The notes under the pieces were generated by a model, which was not told the DNA's origin, made no database searches, and saw only the letters and a program-made list of their open reading frames with translations. Positions 15,987 to 23,643 of a stretch of 64,000 nucleotides of DNA are shown here, one piece after another (the first letter of the stretch is position 1; every line of letters begins with the position of its first letter). Both the position numbers and the translations under genes were made by a program. This DNA is from Desulfobulbaceae bacterium (GTDB taxonomy: Bacteria; Desulfobacterota; Desulfobulbia; Desulfobulbales; Desulfocapsaceae). The stretch spans positions 1 through 64,000 of the forward strand of contig QKIH01000107.1 in the NCBI GenBank assembly GCA_003249645.1, in the 5' to 3' direction.

Positions 15987-17831
15987 TTACGAGAACTGAC
16001 TGATGTTCAGCTCTTCCAGAAGAAGTTCGCTGGGTTGCAGTGTCTCATGGTCGTAGCCAACTTCGTCGAGATACTCATTAACAAGCAGATCGAGGTCGAT
16101 CTTGACATTGCTTGTCGGACCCTCTGCAAGCGGAGGGTTGCCAAGAACCCGTTCAGGGAATTTGAATGATTTGAAATGGATTCCGGCCTTGAGATTGAAA
16201 AGATGGCGCATGACCGATATCCTCGATCCGGTTTTGTTGAACGACTCTTCGCTCCAGTCATTGCCGTCGGCCAGTCTCAGGGTTTCAACGACATCCCTGT
16301 AATCGACTATGGAAAGACAAAAGGTGCATAAGCCGAGACAACTGAGGGCGTGGGTAAGATTGACATTGTCGATATGATATTTTGCGCGGCCGGAAAGATT
16401 GTCATTGGTCATTTCAGGCTGTTGGTAGCCTCCGACAGGAAAGGTCGTAGACCCTTGTGTGTGTCTTGCCGGTGTCGCGTCGGTGTAATAGGTGAGGGCA
16501 AGACCTGCAGACCATCTCGGATCATGGGCGGGCAGGGCCTCATTTCTGACTGCAATGGCAAAATCGGCAGTCTCTTCACCAAAGGTGCTGATGGCGTGAT
16601 CAAAGCCTTTCATCAGTGTTGCGCCCAGGGCCTCGCCTCTGCCGATCTGTTCTACGAGGGTGATAATCGATTCTGTATCGCCCCAGGTCAGTTCCAGCCC
16701 CGCTGTATGTTCGCCTGTGATGAATCCTTTCTCAAAAGATTCAATCGCGTAGCCGCATAGTCCGCCGCAGCCGATGGTGTCCATGCCGTAGCGGTTGCAG
16801 AGATCGTTTATCTTGATCAGTGAGGCGGCAGAATCGTTTAGCAGGTTCGAGCCGGTAAGTGCCATGCTTTCATATTCAGCTTTATGGACGCTGGTTGCTG
16901 TTTTGTATGGACCTGACTCGACCTTCTCATGGCCGCCGCATCCGATAACGCAGGAAGAACAGTTGTATTTTTTGCTCCTGTAAGTCTCCATCACCTCTTC
17001 GGTAATGGCTTCCGGGGCTTTGATGTCTGCTTTGGTTCCGGCCCAATTCTTGATCGGGGCATCGCCGACGTTTACACAGGTCTCGTAAAACATGGCGGTG
17101 CCGCGTCCGGACAGCCCTTGTGCAAAGGGGTTGTTTTTGAGCCCTTTTGCCATTTTCTGCCGCTTTTCCCTGAATAATTCTGGGCTTGCAACGGTCGTTT
17201 TTTTCTTGCCCTTGACAACAATGGCTTTCACCCGCTTTGAGCCCATAACTGCGCCAAGACCTGATCTGGCAGCCATCCGTCCCTTGTCGGTGGAAATGCC
17301 GGCAATCATGGATAAGTTTTCTCCGGCAGGACCAATGCAGGCAACTTCGCAATCTTTGCCATGGATACGTTTCAGTTCGTCGTCAGTTTCATAGCAATCC
17401 ATGCCCCAGAGAGAGGCGGCATCAAGAAGCTGCACTGAGCTTTCGTCGAGGTAAAGGTAGACGGGGGTGTTTGATATTTCAGAGAGAAGAATAACATCCA
17501 CTCCAGTCTCTTTCATGCGTCTGCCGAAGTACCCGCCACTGTTTGCGTCACCCCAACCGCCGGTGGAAGGGGATTTGCCAAACACCATGTAACGATCGGC
17601 CCCGATAAAACCTGTGCCGGTGAGATATCCTGGAGCAAAACCGAGAATGTTTTCAGGGCCGAGTGCGTCAGCTGCCGGGTTCATCTTTTCCATCAGCAGT
17701 CTGACACCTATACCGTAACCGCCGAGGTATTCATTGAATAAAAAGGGTGATATCTCGGTTGTCTGATGCGTTCCCTGTCGGAGCTTGACTTCAATGATTT
17801 TTCTGTTTACAGGTGCCATTCGATTTTCCAT
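15987..17831 (-). CDS. Aldehyde:ferredoxin oxidoreductase family protein
   Basis: 614 residues, standard for the AOR family of tungsten (or molybdenum) bis-pterin enzymes that oxidise aldehydes to acids with ferredoxin. The [4Fe-4S] ligands are visible: Cys291, Cys294 and Cys298 in NCSSCVIGC, and a later Cys in SCLGLCTFC (about 496-503). The N-terminal GGYGIGVRLL and FGKSPSTGGWGDANSGGYFG match the pterin-binding domain. It lies between an XRE-cupin regulator and a complete sugar-type importer on one strand, so it may oxidise an aldehyde formed from the imported compound. The start could also be the Met at 17819; neither site has a strong Shine-Dalgarno. Confidence 0.88.
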   Translation of the reverse strand: MENRMAPVNRKIIEVKLRQGTHQTTEISPFLFNEYLGGYGIGVRLLMEKMNPAADALGPENILGFAPGYLTGTGFIGADRYMVFGKSPSTGGWGDANSGGYFGRRMKETGVDVILLSEISNTPVYLYLDESSVQLLDAASLWGMDCYETDDELKRIHGKDCEVACIGPAGENLSMIAGISTDKGRMAARSGLGAVMGSKRVKAIVVKGKKKTTVASPELFREKRQKMAKGLKNNPFAQGLSGRGTAMFYETCVNVGDAPIKNWAGTKADIKAPEAITEEVMETYRSKKYNCSSCVIGCGGHEKVESGPYKTATSVHKAEYESMALTGSNLLNDSAASLIKINDLCNRYGMDTIGCGGLCGYAIESFEKGFITGEHTAGLELTWGDTESIITLVEQIGRGEALGATLMKGFDHAISTFGEETADFAIAVRNEALPAHDPRWSAGLALTYYTDATPARHTQGSTTFPVGGYQQPEMTNDNLSGRAKYHIDNVNLTHALSCLGLCTFCLSIVDYRDVVETLRLADGNDWSEESFNKTGSRISVMRHLFNLKAGIHFKSFKFPERVLGNPPLAEGPTSNVKIDLDLLVNEYLDEVGYDHETLQPSELLLEELNISQFS

Positions 17832-17878
17832 TTAAATTAGGGGCTTGTCGAATATGTAGAATGTATTTTGGGTTATGA

Positions 17879-18487
17879 TTACCAGACCGCCGGTGTCCAC
17901 ACGAAAAGTATCTCTGCCACCTGCGTCCCGTTGTTTTTCCAGCTATGGGGGATAACGCCATCGAAATAGAATGTGTCACCCTCTTTGAGTTTGAAATTTT
18001 TGTTATCAACCCTGAAATCAATCTCGCCACGGAGAACGAAAAGAAATTCCTCGCTTCCCTCAGGGTGGGTTGTATCGTCATCTGAATTTGATCCGCCACC
18101 TGGTTCGATAGTGGTCAGGATGGGCTGCATCTTCTTCATATAAACAGCCTCAGTAAGAAACGCGCTTTTAGACTTGCCGTCAGGGTAGTTGATAATTCTG
18201 CGTTCGTTTTCTGAGATCAGGCAGCTTTGTCCGCTGCGCAGCCAGTTTACCTGACGCCCTAGCGAGATCTCACCGTTGGCTGCTGTTTTATCATTAAGAA
18301 ACTCTGACATCTGGATGTTCAAGGCTTCTGCCAGCTTTCTCAGCATGGTGACAGAAGGCTTGGCAGTTCCGTGCTCAAGCTGTGATATGTATGACTTGGA
18401 ACACCCGACAAGATTCGCAAGCTGCTCAATTGTCAGATTCAGCTTGTTTCTTTTCTGTTTGAGCCTTTCATTGAATGAAAGTTGCAT
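17879..18487 (-). CDS. XRE-cupin transcriptional regulator (copy A)
   Basis: 202 residues: an XRE helix-turn-helix (about 8-62, recognition region SKSYISQLEHGTAKPSVTML) joined to a C-terminal small-ligand cupin (about 125-200, HPEGSEEFLFVLRGEI and GDTFYFDGVIPHSWKN). The C-terminal WTPAVW is shared with copy B at 20250-20861. Members of this architecture sense metabolites or metals through the cupin. It lies at the head of the AOR-ABC operon, with a perfect AAAGTTAA/TTAACTTT palindrome upstream that is a likely operator. The helix-turn-helix is nearly identical to that of copy B, so both may bind the same sites. Confidence 0.9.
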   Translation of the reverse strand: MQLSFNERLKQKRNKLNLTIEQLANLVGCSKSYISQLEHGTAKPSVTMLRKLAEALNIQMSEFLNDKTAANGEISLGRQVNWLRSGQSCLISENERRIINYPDGKSKSAFLTEAVYMKKMQPILTTIEPGGGSNSDDDTTHPEGSEEFLFVLRGEIDFRVDNKNFKLKEGDTFYFDGVIPHSWKNNGTQVAEILFVWTPAVW

Positions 18488-18563
18488 TTTGCCTCCTTGT
18501 CAAAATGTCGCGCTTGAATGGTTGTGCAGCAAGTTCAGAGACTCCGTCTAATTATCACAAAAA

Positions 18564-18586
18564 AAAGTTAACTGATGCTTAACTTT
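18564..18586. promoter_or_regulatory. Palindrome AAAGTTAA-N7-TTAACTTT, candidate XRE-cupin operator
   Basis: Two perfect 8-bp arms (18564-18571 and 18579-18586) around a 7-base spacer, 77 bases upstream of the XRE-cupin copy A start. The same GTTAAC core recurs in other intergenic regions of this gene set (18878, 35301, 35454, 38646-39455). Confidence 0.6.
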
Positions 18587-19345
18587 CAGCTAAAAAACCA
18601 CCCGAGTTTACCGATGTCAAGTTGTTTTTCAATCATTGCTTTATTAACTCTTGTTCGTGCATTATTCAATAATCTAATAAACATATAGAAAACAACTATA
18701 TAAGATGTTTTTGTTGAGTTTAGAAATGATGAACAACGGTTAGCAGGTGTTATGGCTCTATGTGCTGAAGTAAAACTCATTGCCGCTCATAGATGTTGAT
18801 AACCAGTTGATATAATTGTTATGTGTGTAAATATCAGGCAAAGGACCTGATGACATCGGAGGAAAATATTATAAAAAGTTAACTGGAAAAGTTTACAAAA
18901 CAGTAAACCGGGTTACAGATTTGTAAAAAAGATATCAGAGCAGGAAATTGTTACCAGCTGGAGCAGGGAAGATGTCTGTGCTGCAAGAAAACGTTAGGTG
19001 AGTTAATTAAGGCTGTCGGCTGAAGTGCTGGAGTCATATGCTTAATATTGTAAGGTTAAAGTTTGAACAGGAAGGGAGGAGCAGAATGTAGGTGCTGTGT
19101 TGAGAAGCTTGTTTTTCTCCTATTTGTGGTCATGTGAGCCTGCCAGCTTACTCACAGTGAGGAGCATCTGTGTATTAATTGAAATATGAAAATCACAAAA
19201 ATGAAATATTTGAGGCCGTTCTCATTTCCACTATTTTTTTTTGAATGCGCAGGATTCGCTTCTCCATAAAAAAGATTCTTATTCAAAATGAGATCCTTTA
19301 TCACTTCTTGGCAGGTTCTTGCTGGTCGAGAACCCGATTATCTCT
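18587..19345. other. Long AT-rich intergenic region
   Basis: About 760 bases with no credible coding sequence between yqeC and the XRE-cupin A operon. It contains the 18878-18908 half-site cluster and a weak hairpin GGTTCT/AGAACC at 19314-19334 just after the yqeC stop. A 64-codon minus-strand frame at 18586-18780 lacks a ribosome site and any recognisable domain. Confidence 0.35.
18878..18908. promoter_or_regulatory. Cluster of GTTAAC/GTTTAC half-sites
   Basis: GTTAAC (18878-18883) is followed by GTTTAC-N6-GTAAAC (18891-18896 and 18903-18908), an inverted pair. It matches the core seen at 18567 and at 20134-20174, and may be part of the same XRE-cupin control region. Confidence 0.4.
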
Positions 19346-20083
19346 TTAAAACACTCTTGTTAAACTCCCTTGGTGAAGGCTGCCGTAAATGGTTGTGGTT
19401 TTTCCGATCTTTTGCGCAAGTATAGCAGCATTGTTTCTCTGTTTCGGCGATTCCGCCTTATTCAGAAACAGTATCTTTTCACCTGCGGCCTTGCCGAAAA
19501 GACCGTCCGGATGTTCGATGAGCTTTTCGAGATGTGACAGGGAGACAGTTTCTCCCTTAGTTGCACCTGTTAGCTGCGAAAAGATCTCAAGCCGATGAAT
19601 AAGCCTCTCTGAGACTTCGGCGCCAATAACCTGAATGTCTATGACGCCGATAGTTTTGGTGGTAAAAGCCGGAATAACCGGTTCGGAATCTTTCCATCCT
19701 TTGAGGGATTTTTCGGCTGCTCCATCTGCTTCAATCAGAATCAGATCAAAGGATGATAATCTCTGTTCTAATTGTGGAAGTGGTACGCCTGTCAATTTAT
19801 TCGTGCCGTCAATTAAAACGCCGCCGACATAGATACCGGGTTCAGACATTGTTTTTTTTGCAAACAGGCTTCCCTCCGTATCAATCGCATTATACTGATG
19901 GGGGCCGGGGACAAAAATCTTAGTACTGGTTGTGACCAGCACTCTCATTCCTCGAGCTGCAGCTTCTGCAGCAAGCTTGAACATCAGGGATGTTTTCCCG
20001 CCCGAACCGATAATTGCGACAATGTCATTGTTTGCTATGTTAAAACCGTTGAGAAAACTGTCGGTTAGCGTTTTTTTATCCAT
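19346..20083 (-). CDS. yqeC: YqeC-type selenium-dependent hydroxylase accessory protein
   Basis: 245 residues, full length for YqeC. The nucleotide-binding loop IIGSGGKTSLMFKLA (about 24-38) and RVLVTTSTKIFVP are hallmarks of the family, and LILIEADGAAEKSLKGW in the middle is also characteristic. YqeC is one of the marker proteins of the selenium-dependent molybdenum hydroxylase system; a role in handling the labile selenium cofactor is proposed but not proven. It is divergent from XRE-cupin copy B, with 160 bases between them holding palindromic half-sites. Confidence 0.85.
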   Translation of the reverse strand: MDKKTLTDSFLNGFNIANNDIVAIIGSGGKTSLMFKLAAEAAARGMRVLVTTSTKIFVPGPHQYNAIDTEGSLFAKKTMSEPGIYVGGVLIDGTNKLTGVPLPQLEQRLSSFDLILIEADGAAEKSLKGWKDSEPVIPAFTTKTIGVIDIQVIGAEVSERLIHRLEIFSQLTGATKGETVSLSHLEKLIEHPDGLFGKAAGEKILFLNKAESPKQRNNAAILAQKIGKTTTIYGSLHQGSLTRVF

Positions 20084-20132
20084 AAGTACAGTTTTTCTTA
20101 AATTCTACCGTAATAATGAAGTTGAAATAAAA

Positions 20133-20174
20133 AGTTTACTGTACTCTAGCTAAACTGTAGAGTATCGGGTAAAC
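20133..20174. promoter_or_regulatory. Overlapping palindromes between yqeC and XRE-cupin B
   Basis: AGTTTA (20133-20138) pairs with TAAACT (20151-20156), ACTCTA (20143-20148) with TAGAGT (20158-20163), and GTTTAC (20134) with GTAAAC (20169-20174). These overlapping inverted repeats sit between two divergent genes and resemble the GTTWAC sites elsewhere in the cluster. Probably the operator of XRE-cupin B. Confidence 0.5.
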
Positions 20175-20249
20175 ATTGCATCTCAGCTCAATTGCTGCTG
20201 CTGAACTATTATAGAACGAATCCCTGATAATTTATAGGATGGAGTGCGC

Positions 20250-20861
20250 ATGCCGCCGCTTATTAGTGAAAGACTGCGAAAGTCACGAAAACAGAAGAAG
20301 TTAACCATTGCTCAACTTGCCAGTCTTGTTGGATGTTCAAAATCATATATTTCCCAGCTGGAGCACGGGACGACCAAACCGTCTGTGACCATGCTTGGAA
20401 AGCTGGTGGACGCTCTTGATGCTCATATTACAGACTTTTTCGATGAGGACCGAGGTGGGGTCAGTGTAACTGAATCTCAATCGGTCGAATCAGAGCGTGC
20501 GATAATCAGCAATGAGTGTCTGGTCCGGGTGAAGGACAGAAGGACCATCGATTATCCGGATGGCAAGACCCGCAGCCATTTTCTCACCCGGGCCGTTTAT
20601 CATAAAAAGATGCAGCCTATTTTTACTATTATCGAACCGGGCGGCGAGTCTCAGTCTGATGAAGATATCATTCATCCTGAGGGCAGCGAGGAGTTCGTTA
20701 TCGTGCTCAAGGGTGAAATAGAGTTTGAGATCAATGGTGAAAAATTTCCTATCCAGAAAGGGGACTCACTCTACTTTGAAGGCAATATCCCGCATAAATG
20801 GCGTAATGTAACCAAAGAAACAGCCGAAGTCCTCTTTGTCTGGACGCCGGCCGTCTGGTGA
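20250..20861 (+). CDS. XRE-cupin transcriptional regulator (copy B)
   Basis: 203 residues. Helix-turn-helix at about 5-60 (SKSYISQLEHGTTKPSVTML), then a cupin (about 125-203) with HPEGSEEFVIVLKGEIEF, GDSLYFEGNIPHKW and the terminal WTPAVW. The ATG at 20250 has GGAG five bases ahead; a GTG at 20244 overlaps that site. It is nearly identical to copy A in the recognition helix and points toward the end of the long hydroxylase operon, which stops 10 bases away on the other strand. Likely a ligand-responsive regulator of the cluster. Confidence 0.9.
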   Translation: MPPLISERLRKSRKQKKLTIAQLASLVGCSKSYISQLEHGTTKPSVTMLGKLVDALDAHITDFFDEDRGGVSVTESQSVESERAIISNECLVRVKDRRTIDYPDGKTRSHFLTRAVYHKKMQPIFTIIEPGGESQSDEDIIHPEGSEEFVIVLKGEIEFEINGEKFPIQKGDSLYFEGNIPHKWRNVTKETAEVLFVWTPAVW

Positions 20862-20871
20862 CGGGAAAACA

Positions 20872-21579
20872 TTATTTATACAATTTTTTCGGCGGGAATG
20901 AATAATGGCCGACTTTGCTTTGTCTCAATCCCAGTGAGGCAAAGGCCTCGGCGAATTTAAGCGCTACGGTGCATGGATCGACAACGACAATCTTGTAGCG
21001 TTCTTCAAGTTCTTTTGTATACCCGGTCATGCCGGCGCAGCCTAGCACAATAACCTCTGCGCCGTCTGCCTCCACAGCCTTTTCGACAACTTCGAGCAGC
21101 CTTTTGACCGTGAGCGCCGGATCTGACTCCGACTGGGCAACGCTTATGTCGAGGCTTCTCACTGATGCTAGCGAGTGGTGGCTGATATGGTGCAGGGCCT
21201 GGTGGATACGGGTCGGAACCCTCCTTTTGACCGGGGTGATGACCGTAAAGCGGGCTCCAAGCATGGATGCAGCATGGATGCTCGCTTCGCCGATACCGAT
21301 CACGGGGATTTGTACCATTTCTTTCGCTGCTTCAAGGCCTGGATCGGAAAAACAGGCGATGACCACCGCATCGAAGCCGTCCGTTTCGGCCTGTTTCACC
21401 AGTTTGAGCATTTCAGGAATGGAATAGGCTTCATCGACAGCACATTCAAGGGTGATCGGTCCCTTGTCCGGGCAGATTACCTGTAATTCGGTCTCGTTGC
21501 CGGCAATTTTTTTCAACTCTTTTTCGATATGAAGAGTCATATCAAGAGAGGTGTTCGGATTGATTACACAAATTTTCAT
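20872..21579 (-). CDS. Hydantoin racemase-like Asp/Glu racemase family protein
   Basis: 235 residues. N-terminal KICVINPNTSLDMT is typical of hydantoin racemases. Two catalytic Cys are in place: Cys76 in VIACFSDPGLEAA and Cys181 in VLGCAGMTGY, which act as the acid/base pair in this cofactor-free family. The enzymes invert 5-substituted hydantoins or related compounds such as allantoin. Last gene of the 13-gene minus-strand run that also encodes a dihydropyrimidinase-type enzyme, which makes a hydantoin or ring-amide substrate plausible. Spaced 13 bases after the mocA-like gene. Confidence 0.85.
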   Translation of the reverse strand: MKICVINPNTSLDMTLHIEKELKKIAGNETELQVICPDKGPITLECAVDEAYSIPEMLKLVKQAETDGFDAVVIACFSDPGLEAAKEMVQIPVIGIGEASIHAASMLGARFTVITPVKRRVPTRIHQALHHISHHSLASVRSLDISVAQSESDPALTVKRLLEVVEKAVEADGAEVIVLGCAGMTGYTKELEERYKIVVVDPCTVALKFAEAFASLGLRQSKVGHYSFPPKKLYK

Positions 21580-21592
21580 AAAAAAGATCTCA

Positions 21593-22195
21593 TTAGCGGT
21601 AAGTTAAGCCATTCAAATAATATTTTTCATACTCCTCGGGAGTGTCGATATCGATCAGGACAGCAGGGTCATCGACATCGTGGGCAACGCGATGCAGGCT
21701 GTCATCCTGAAACAGAAATCTGGCGCCCTGATCGCCTGCAGCATGGAGCAATCTTGGAAATACGGACTGGCCAAGAATTACCGGGTTGCCCCTCTGCTCT
21801 TTATAAACCGGATACAGGACGTCTGGTCTTGCGGCGATAAACGCTGCGATTAACTCCGTGATGAGACCTGCGCTTAAAAAGGGCTGGTCACAGAGCATAA
21901 AAAGAGCCCCGTCACATTTACCAGACACCTCCTGTACGCCGGCAATAAGTGAACTGGCCTGCCCTGATTTAAAATCAGGATTGACAATGATTTTACAGAG
22001 CTTGACCAATTCTGCCTTTCGGCGTATCCGGTCTGCATTGGCACCCAGTACCAGCACCGGCTGATTGAAGCCGGCCTCGCGTACAACTGAAATTGCATGG
22101 TCGAGCATGCTCCTGCCGGCTATTTCGAGAAGCTGTTTGGGTTGCCCCTTTCTCGACGAGCTGCCTGCAGCAAGGATAACAGCCTGTAATTTCAT
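21593..22195 (-). CDS. mocA: MocA-like molybdenum cofactor cytidylyltransferase
   Basis: About 200 residues. The nucleotidyltransferase signature LAAGSSSRKGQPKQLL lies at the N-terminus and LFMLCDQPFLSAG in the middle. This fits MocA, which adds CMP to molybdopterin to give the dinucleotide cofactor of xanthine dehydrogenase-family enzymes. A longer frame reaches 22384 but would run into the preceding Fe-S subunit gene; the Met at 22195 has AAGGA upstream and begins exactly at the family N-terminus. Encoded with both hydroxylases that would need the cofactor. Confidence 0.88.
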   Translation of the reverse strand: MKLQAVILAAGSSSRKGQPKQLLEIAGRSMLDHAISVVREAGFNQPVLVLGANADRIRRKAELVKLCKIIVNPDFKSGQASSLIAGVQEVSGKCDGALFMLCDQPFLSAGLITELIAAFIAARPDVLYPVYKEQRGNPVILGQSVFPRLLHAAGDQGARFLFQDDSLHRVAHDVDDPAVLIDIDTPEEYEKYYLNGLTYR

Positions 22196-22241
22196 GCTGT
22201 TATCCTTATTTCTGGCCATCTGTGCATATAGCGGATAAGAG

Positions 22242-22733
22242 TTATGGTTTTGACTGGCAGCAGATTGTCGGGTCGGCAGCCTGCTGAATCGCTCTGATAA
22301 TGCTTGTATAGCCTGTGCAGCGGCAGATATTGCCCCTGATCGTTTCCCGGATCTCCTCTTCTGTCGGGTGGGGATTGCGAACAAGCAGATCCTTGGCGAC
22401 CAGAATCATACCAGGAGTACAGAAGCCGCATTGTACGGCAGCCTGTTCAAGAAAAGCGTCCTGGATCGGATCGAGTTTCCCCGGGGCCGGGGCCACGCCT
22501 TCGATGGTGATGATCTCGGCGCCTGCAACGGCAGTGACTAAAGTTATACAGGCCAGGACAGGATCACCGTTTACCAGAACGGTGCAGGCTCCGCATTCAC
22601 CGGTGCCGCAGCCGTACTTGGTTCCTGTCAGTCCTAAGGTGTCATGGATGACATTGCTGAGAAGCTCATTGTCTGTAACGACGACATCATATTCTTCTCT
22701 GTTTATATTCAAAGTGATATGTTGTTTGTTCAC
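22242..22733 (-). CDS. Molybdenum hydroxylase [2Fe-2S] subunit 1
   Basis: About 163 residues with two [2Fe-2S] domains: a plant-type ferredoxin (GCGTGECGACTVLVNG and a later LAC) and a four-helix domain (CGFCTPGM and CRCTGY). It carries electrons from the Mo centre to the FAD subunit. The start is GTG at 22733, preceded by AAGGGAGA; it overlaps the stop of the FAD-subunit gene as GTGA, implying coupled translation. A longer ATG frame from 22760 would overlap that gene by 31 bases without a good site. Third gene of hydroxylase set 1 (order: large, FAD, Fe-S). Confidence 0.9.
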   Translation of the reverse strand: MNKQHITLNINREEYDVVVTDNELLSNVIHDTLGLTGTKYGCGTGECGACTVLVNGDPVLACITLVTAVAGAEIITIEGVAPAPGKLDPIQDAFLEQAAVQCGFCTPGMILVAKDLLVRNPHPTEEEIRETIRGNICRCTGYTSIIRAIQQAADPTICCQSKP

Positions 22734-23629
22734 GCGGCATCTCCCTTGGCTCTTACCCATGCTATCTGAAACACATCCATAAAGATTACGGCAGCTACTT
22801 TACGGCGATACTCTGCTGTTGAGCGTATATCGTCGATCGGAGTGATTGTGTCGGCCACCAGCTGAGCAGCCTTTTGAATCAGCTCGCTTTCAGGGCCTGA
22901 GATTTCCTGCCCGCCCAAAATATCATCCACCTTGTCGATGAGCAGGGTGGTTGGTCCGCATGAACCAACGGCAACCTTGCAACTTTCGCAGGTGTTTCCG
23001 TTACGCTGCACCACGACAGAAATATTGATCTTGGCAATATCGGCGCCGACCCTTTCCATCTTTTTGAATTCGCTGCCGGTGTTTTCTGAAGGCAGAGGGA
23101 CGTTGATGCAGTAAAGCACCTCATTTGCCTGGATGGTGGTTTTTCCGGGACCTGCAAGAAAATCTCTCAGAGCAACTTCTCGCTCTCCATTCACCGACTT
23201 CAGGGTAACGGAACTGCCCAGAGTCAGCAGGCCCGGTACTGTGTCGGCAGCAGGAGAAGCTGTGCAGATATTGCCGGCAATAGTTGCCATGTTGAGGATC
23301 TGCAGCTTGCCGACGGAAGAAACGCCCTGATGCAGGGCATTTATCGTTGGCAGGCCGCTGCAGGCGGCGGCAACCTTTTTCAATTTTGCAGCAGCACCGA
23401 TCTTTAAAATACCGTCCTGAACTGTGATGCAGGCAAGTTCTTCGATCTTCATGGTGCTGATTACGCGTTTAGGCGCTTTGCGCCCTTCTTTCATCTGGGG
23501 GATTAAATCGGTTCCTCCAGCCATCAGTTTTGTTTCCACGCTTGTGTCAGCCAGCAGTTCATAGAGTTCTGTCATGCTGGTTGGCTGGAAAAAATCAAAA
23601 TCATTGGTGATGATTCTAGAATTATGCAT
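22730..23629 (-). CDS. Molybdenum hydroxylase FAD subunit 1
   Basis: 299 residues, CoxM/XdhB type. FAD pyrophosphate-binding segments are visible: LMAGGTDLIPQMKEG (about 35-49) and TIAGNICTASPAADT (about 115-129). The C-terminal CO-dehydrogenase flavoprotein domain ends with DDIRSTAEYRRKVAAVIF. It passes electrons from the [2Fe-2S] clusters to NAD or another acceptor. Lies between the large and Fe-S subunit genes of set 1, with a 15-base gap to the former and a 4-base overlap with the latter. Confidence 0.9.
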   Translation of the reverse strand: MHNSRIITNDFDFFQPTSMTELYELLADTSVETKLMAGGTDLIPQMKEGRKAPKRVISTMKIEELACITVQDGILKIGAAAKLKKVAAACSGLPTINALHQGVSSVGKLQILNMATIAGNICTASPAADTVPGLLTLGSSVTLKSVNGEREVALRDFLAGPGKTTIQANEVLYCINVPLPSENTGSEFKKMERVGADIAKINISVVVQRNGNTCESCKVAVGSCGPTTLLIDKVDDILGGQEISGPESELIQKAAQLVADTITPIDDIRSTAEYRRKVAAVIFMDVFQIAWVRAKGDAA

Positions 23630-23643
23630 TGTTGTGACCCCTC

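Noticed and set aside
18586-18780. 64-codon minus-strand frame in the region upstream of XRE-cupin A
   Set aside because: No ribosome site, no domain, low-complexity AT-rich DNA that overlaps the palindromic operator.
22730-22760. Longer ATG start for the [2Fe-2S] subunit 1 gene
   Set aside because: It would overlap the FAD subunit by 31 bases without a ribosome site, whereas GTG 22733 has AAGGGAGA and a 4-base overlap.
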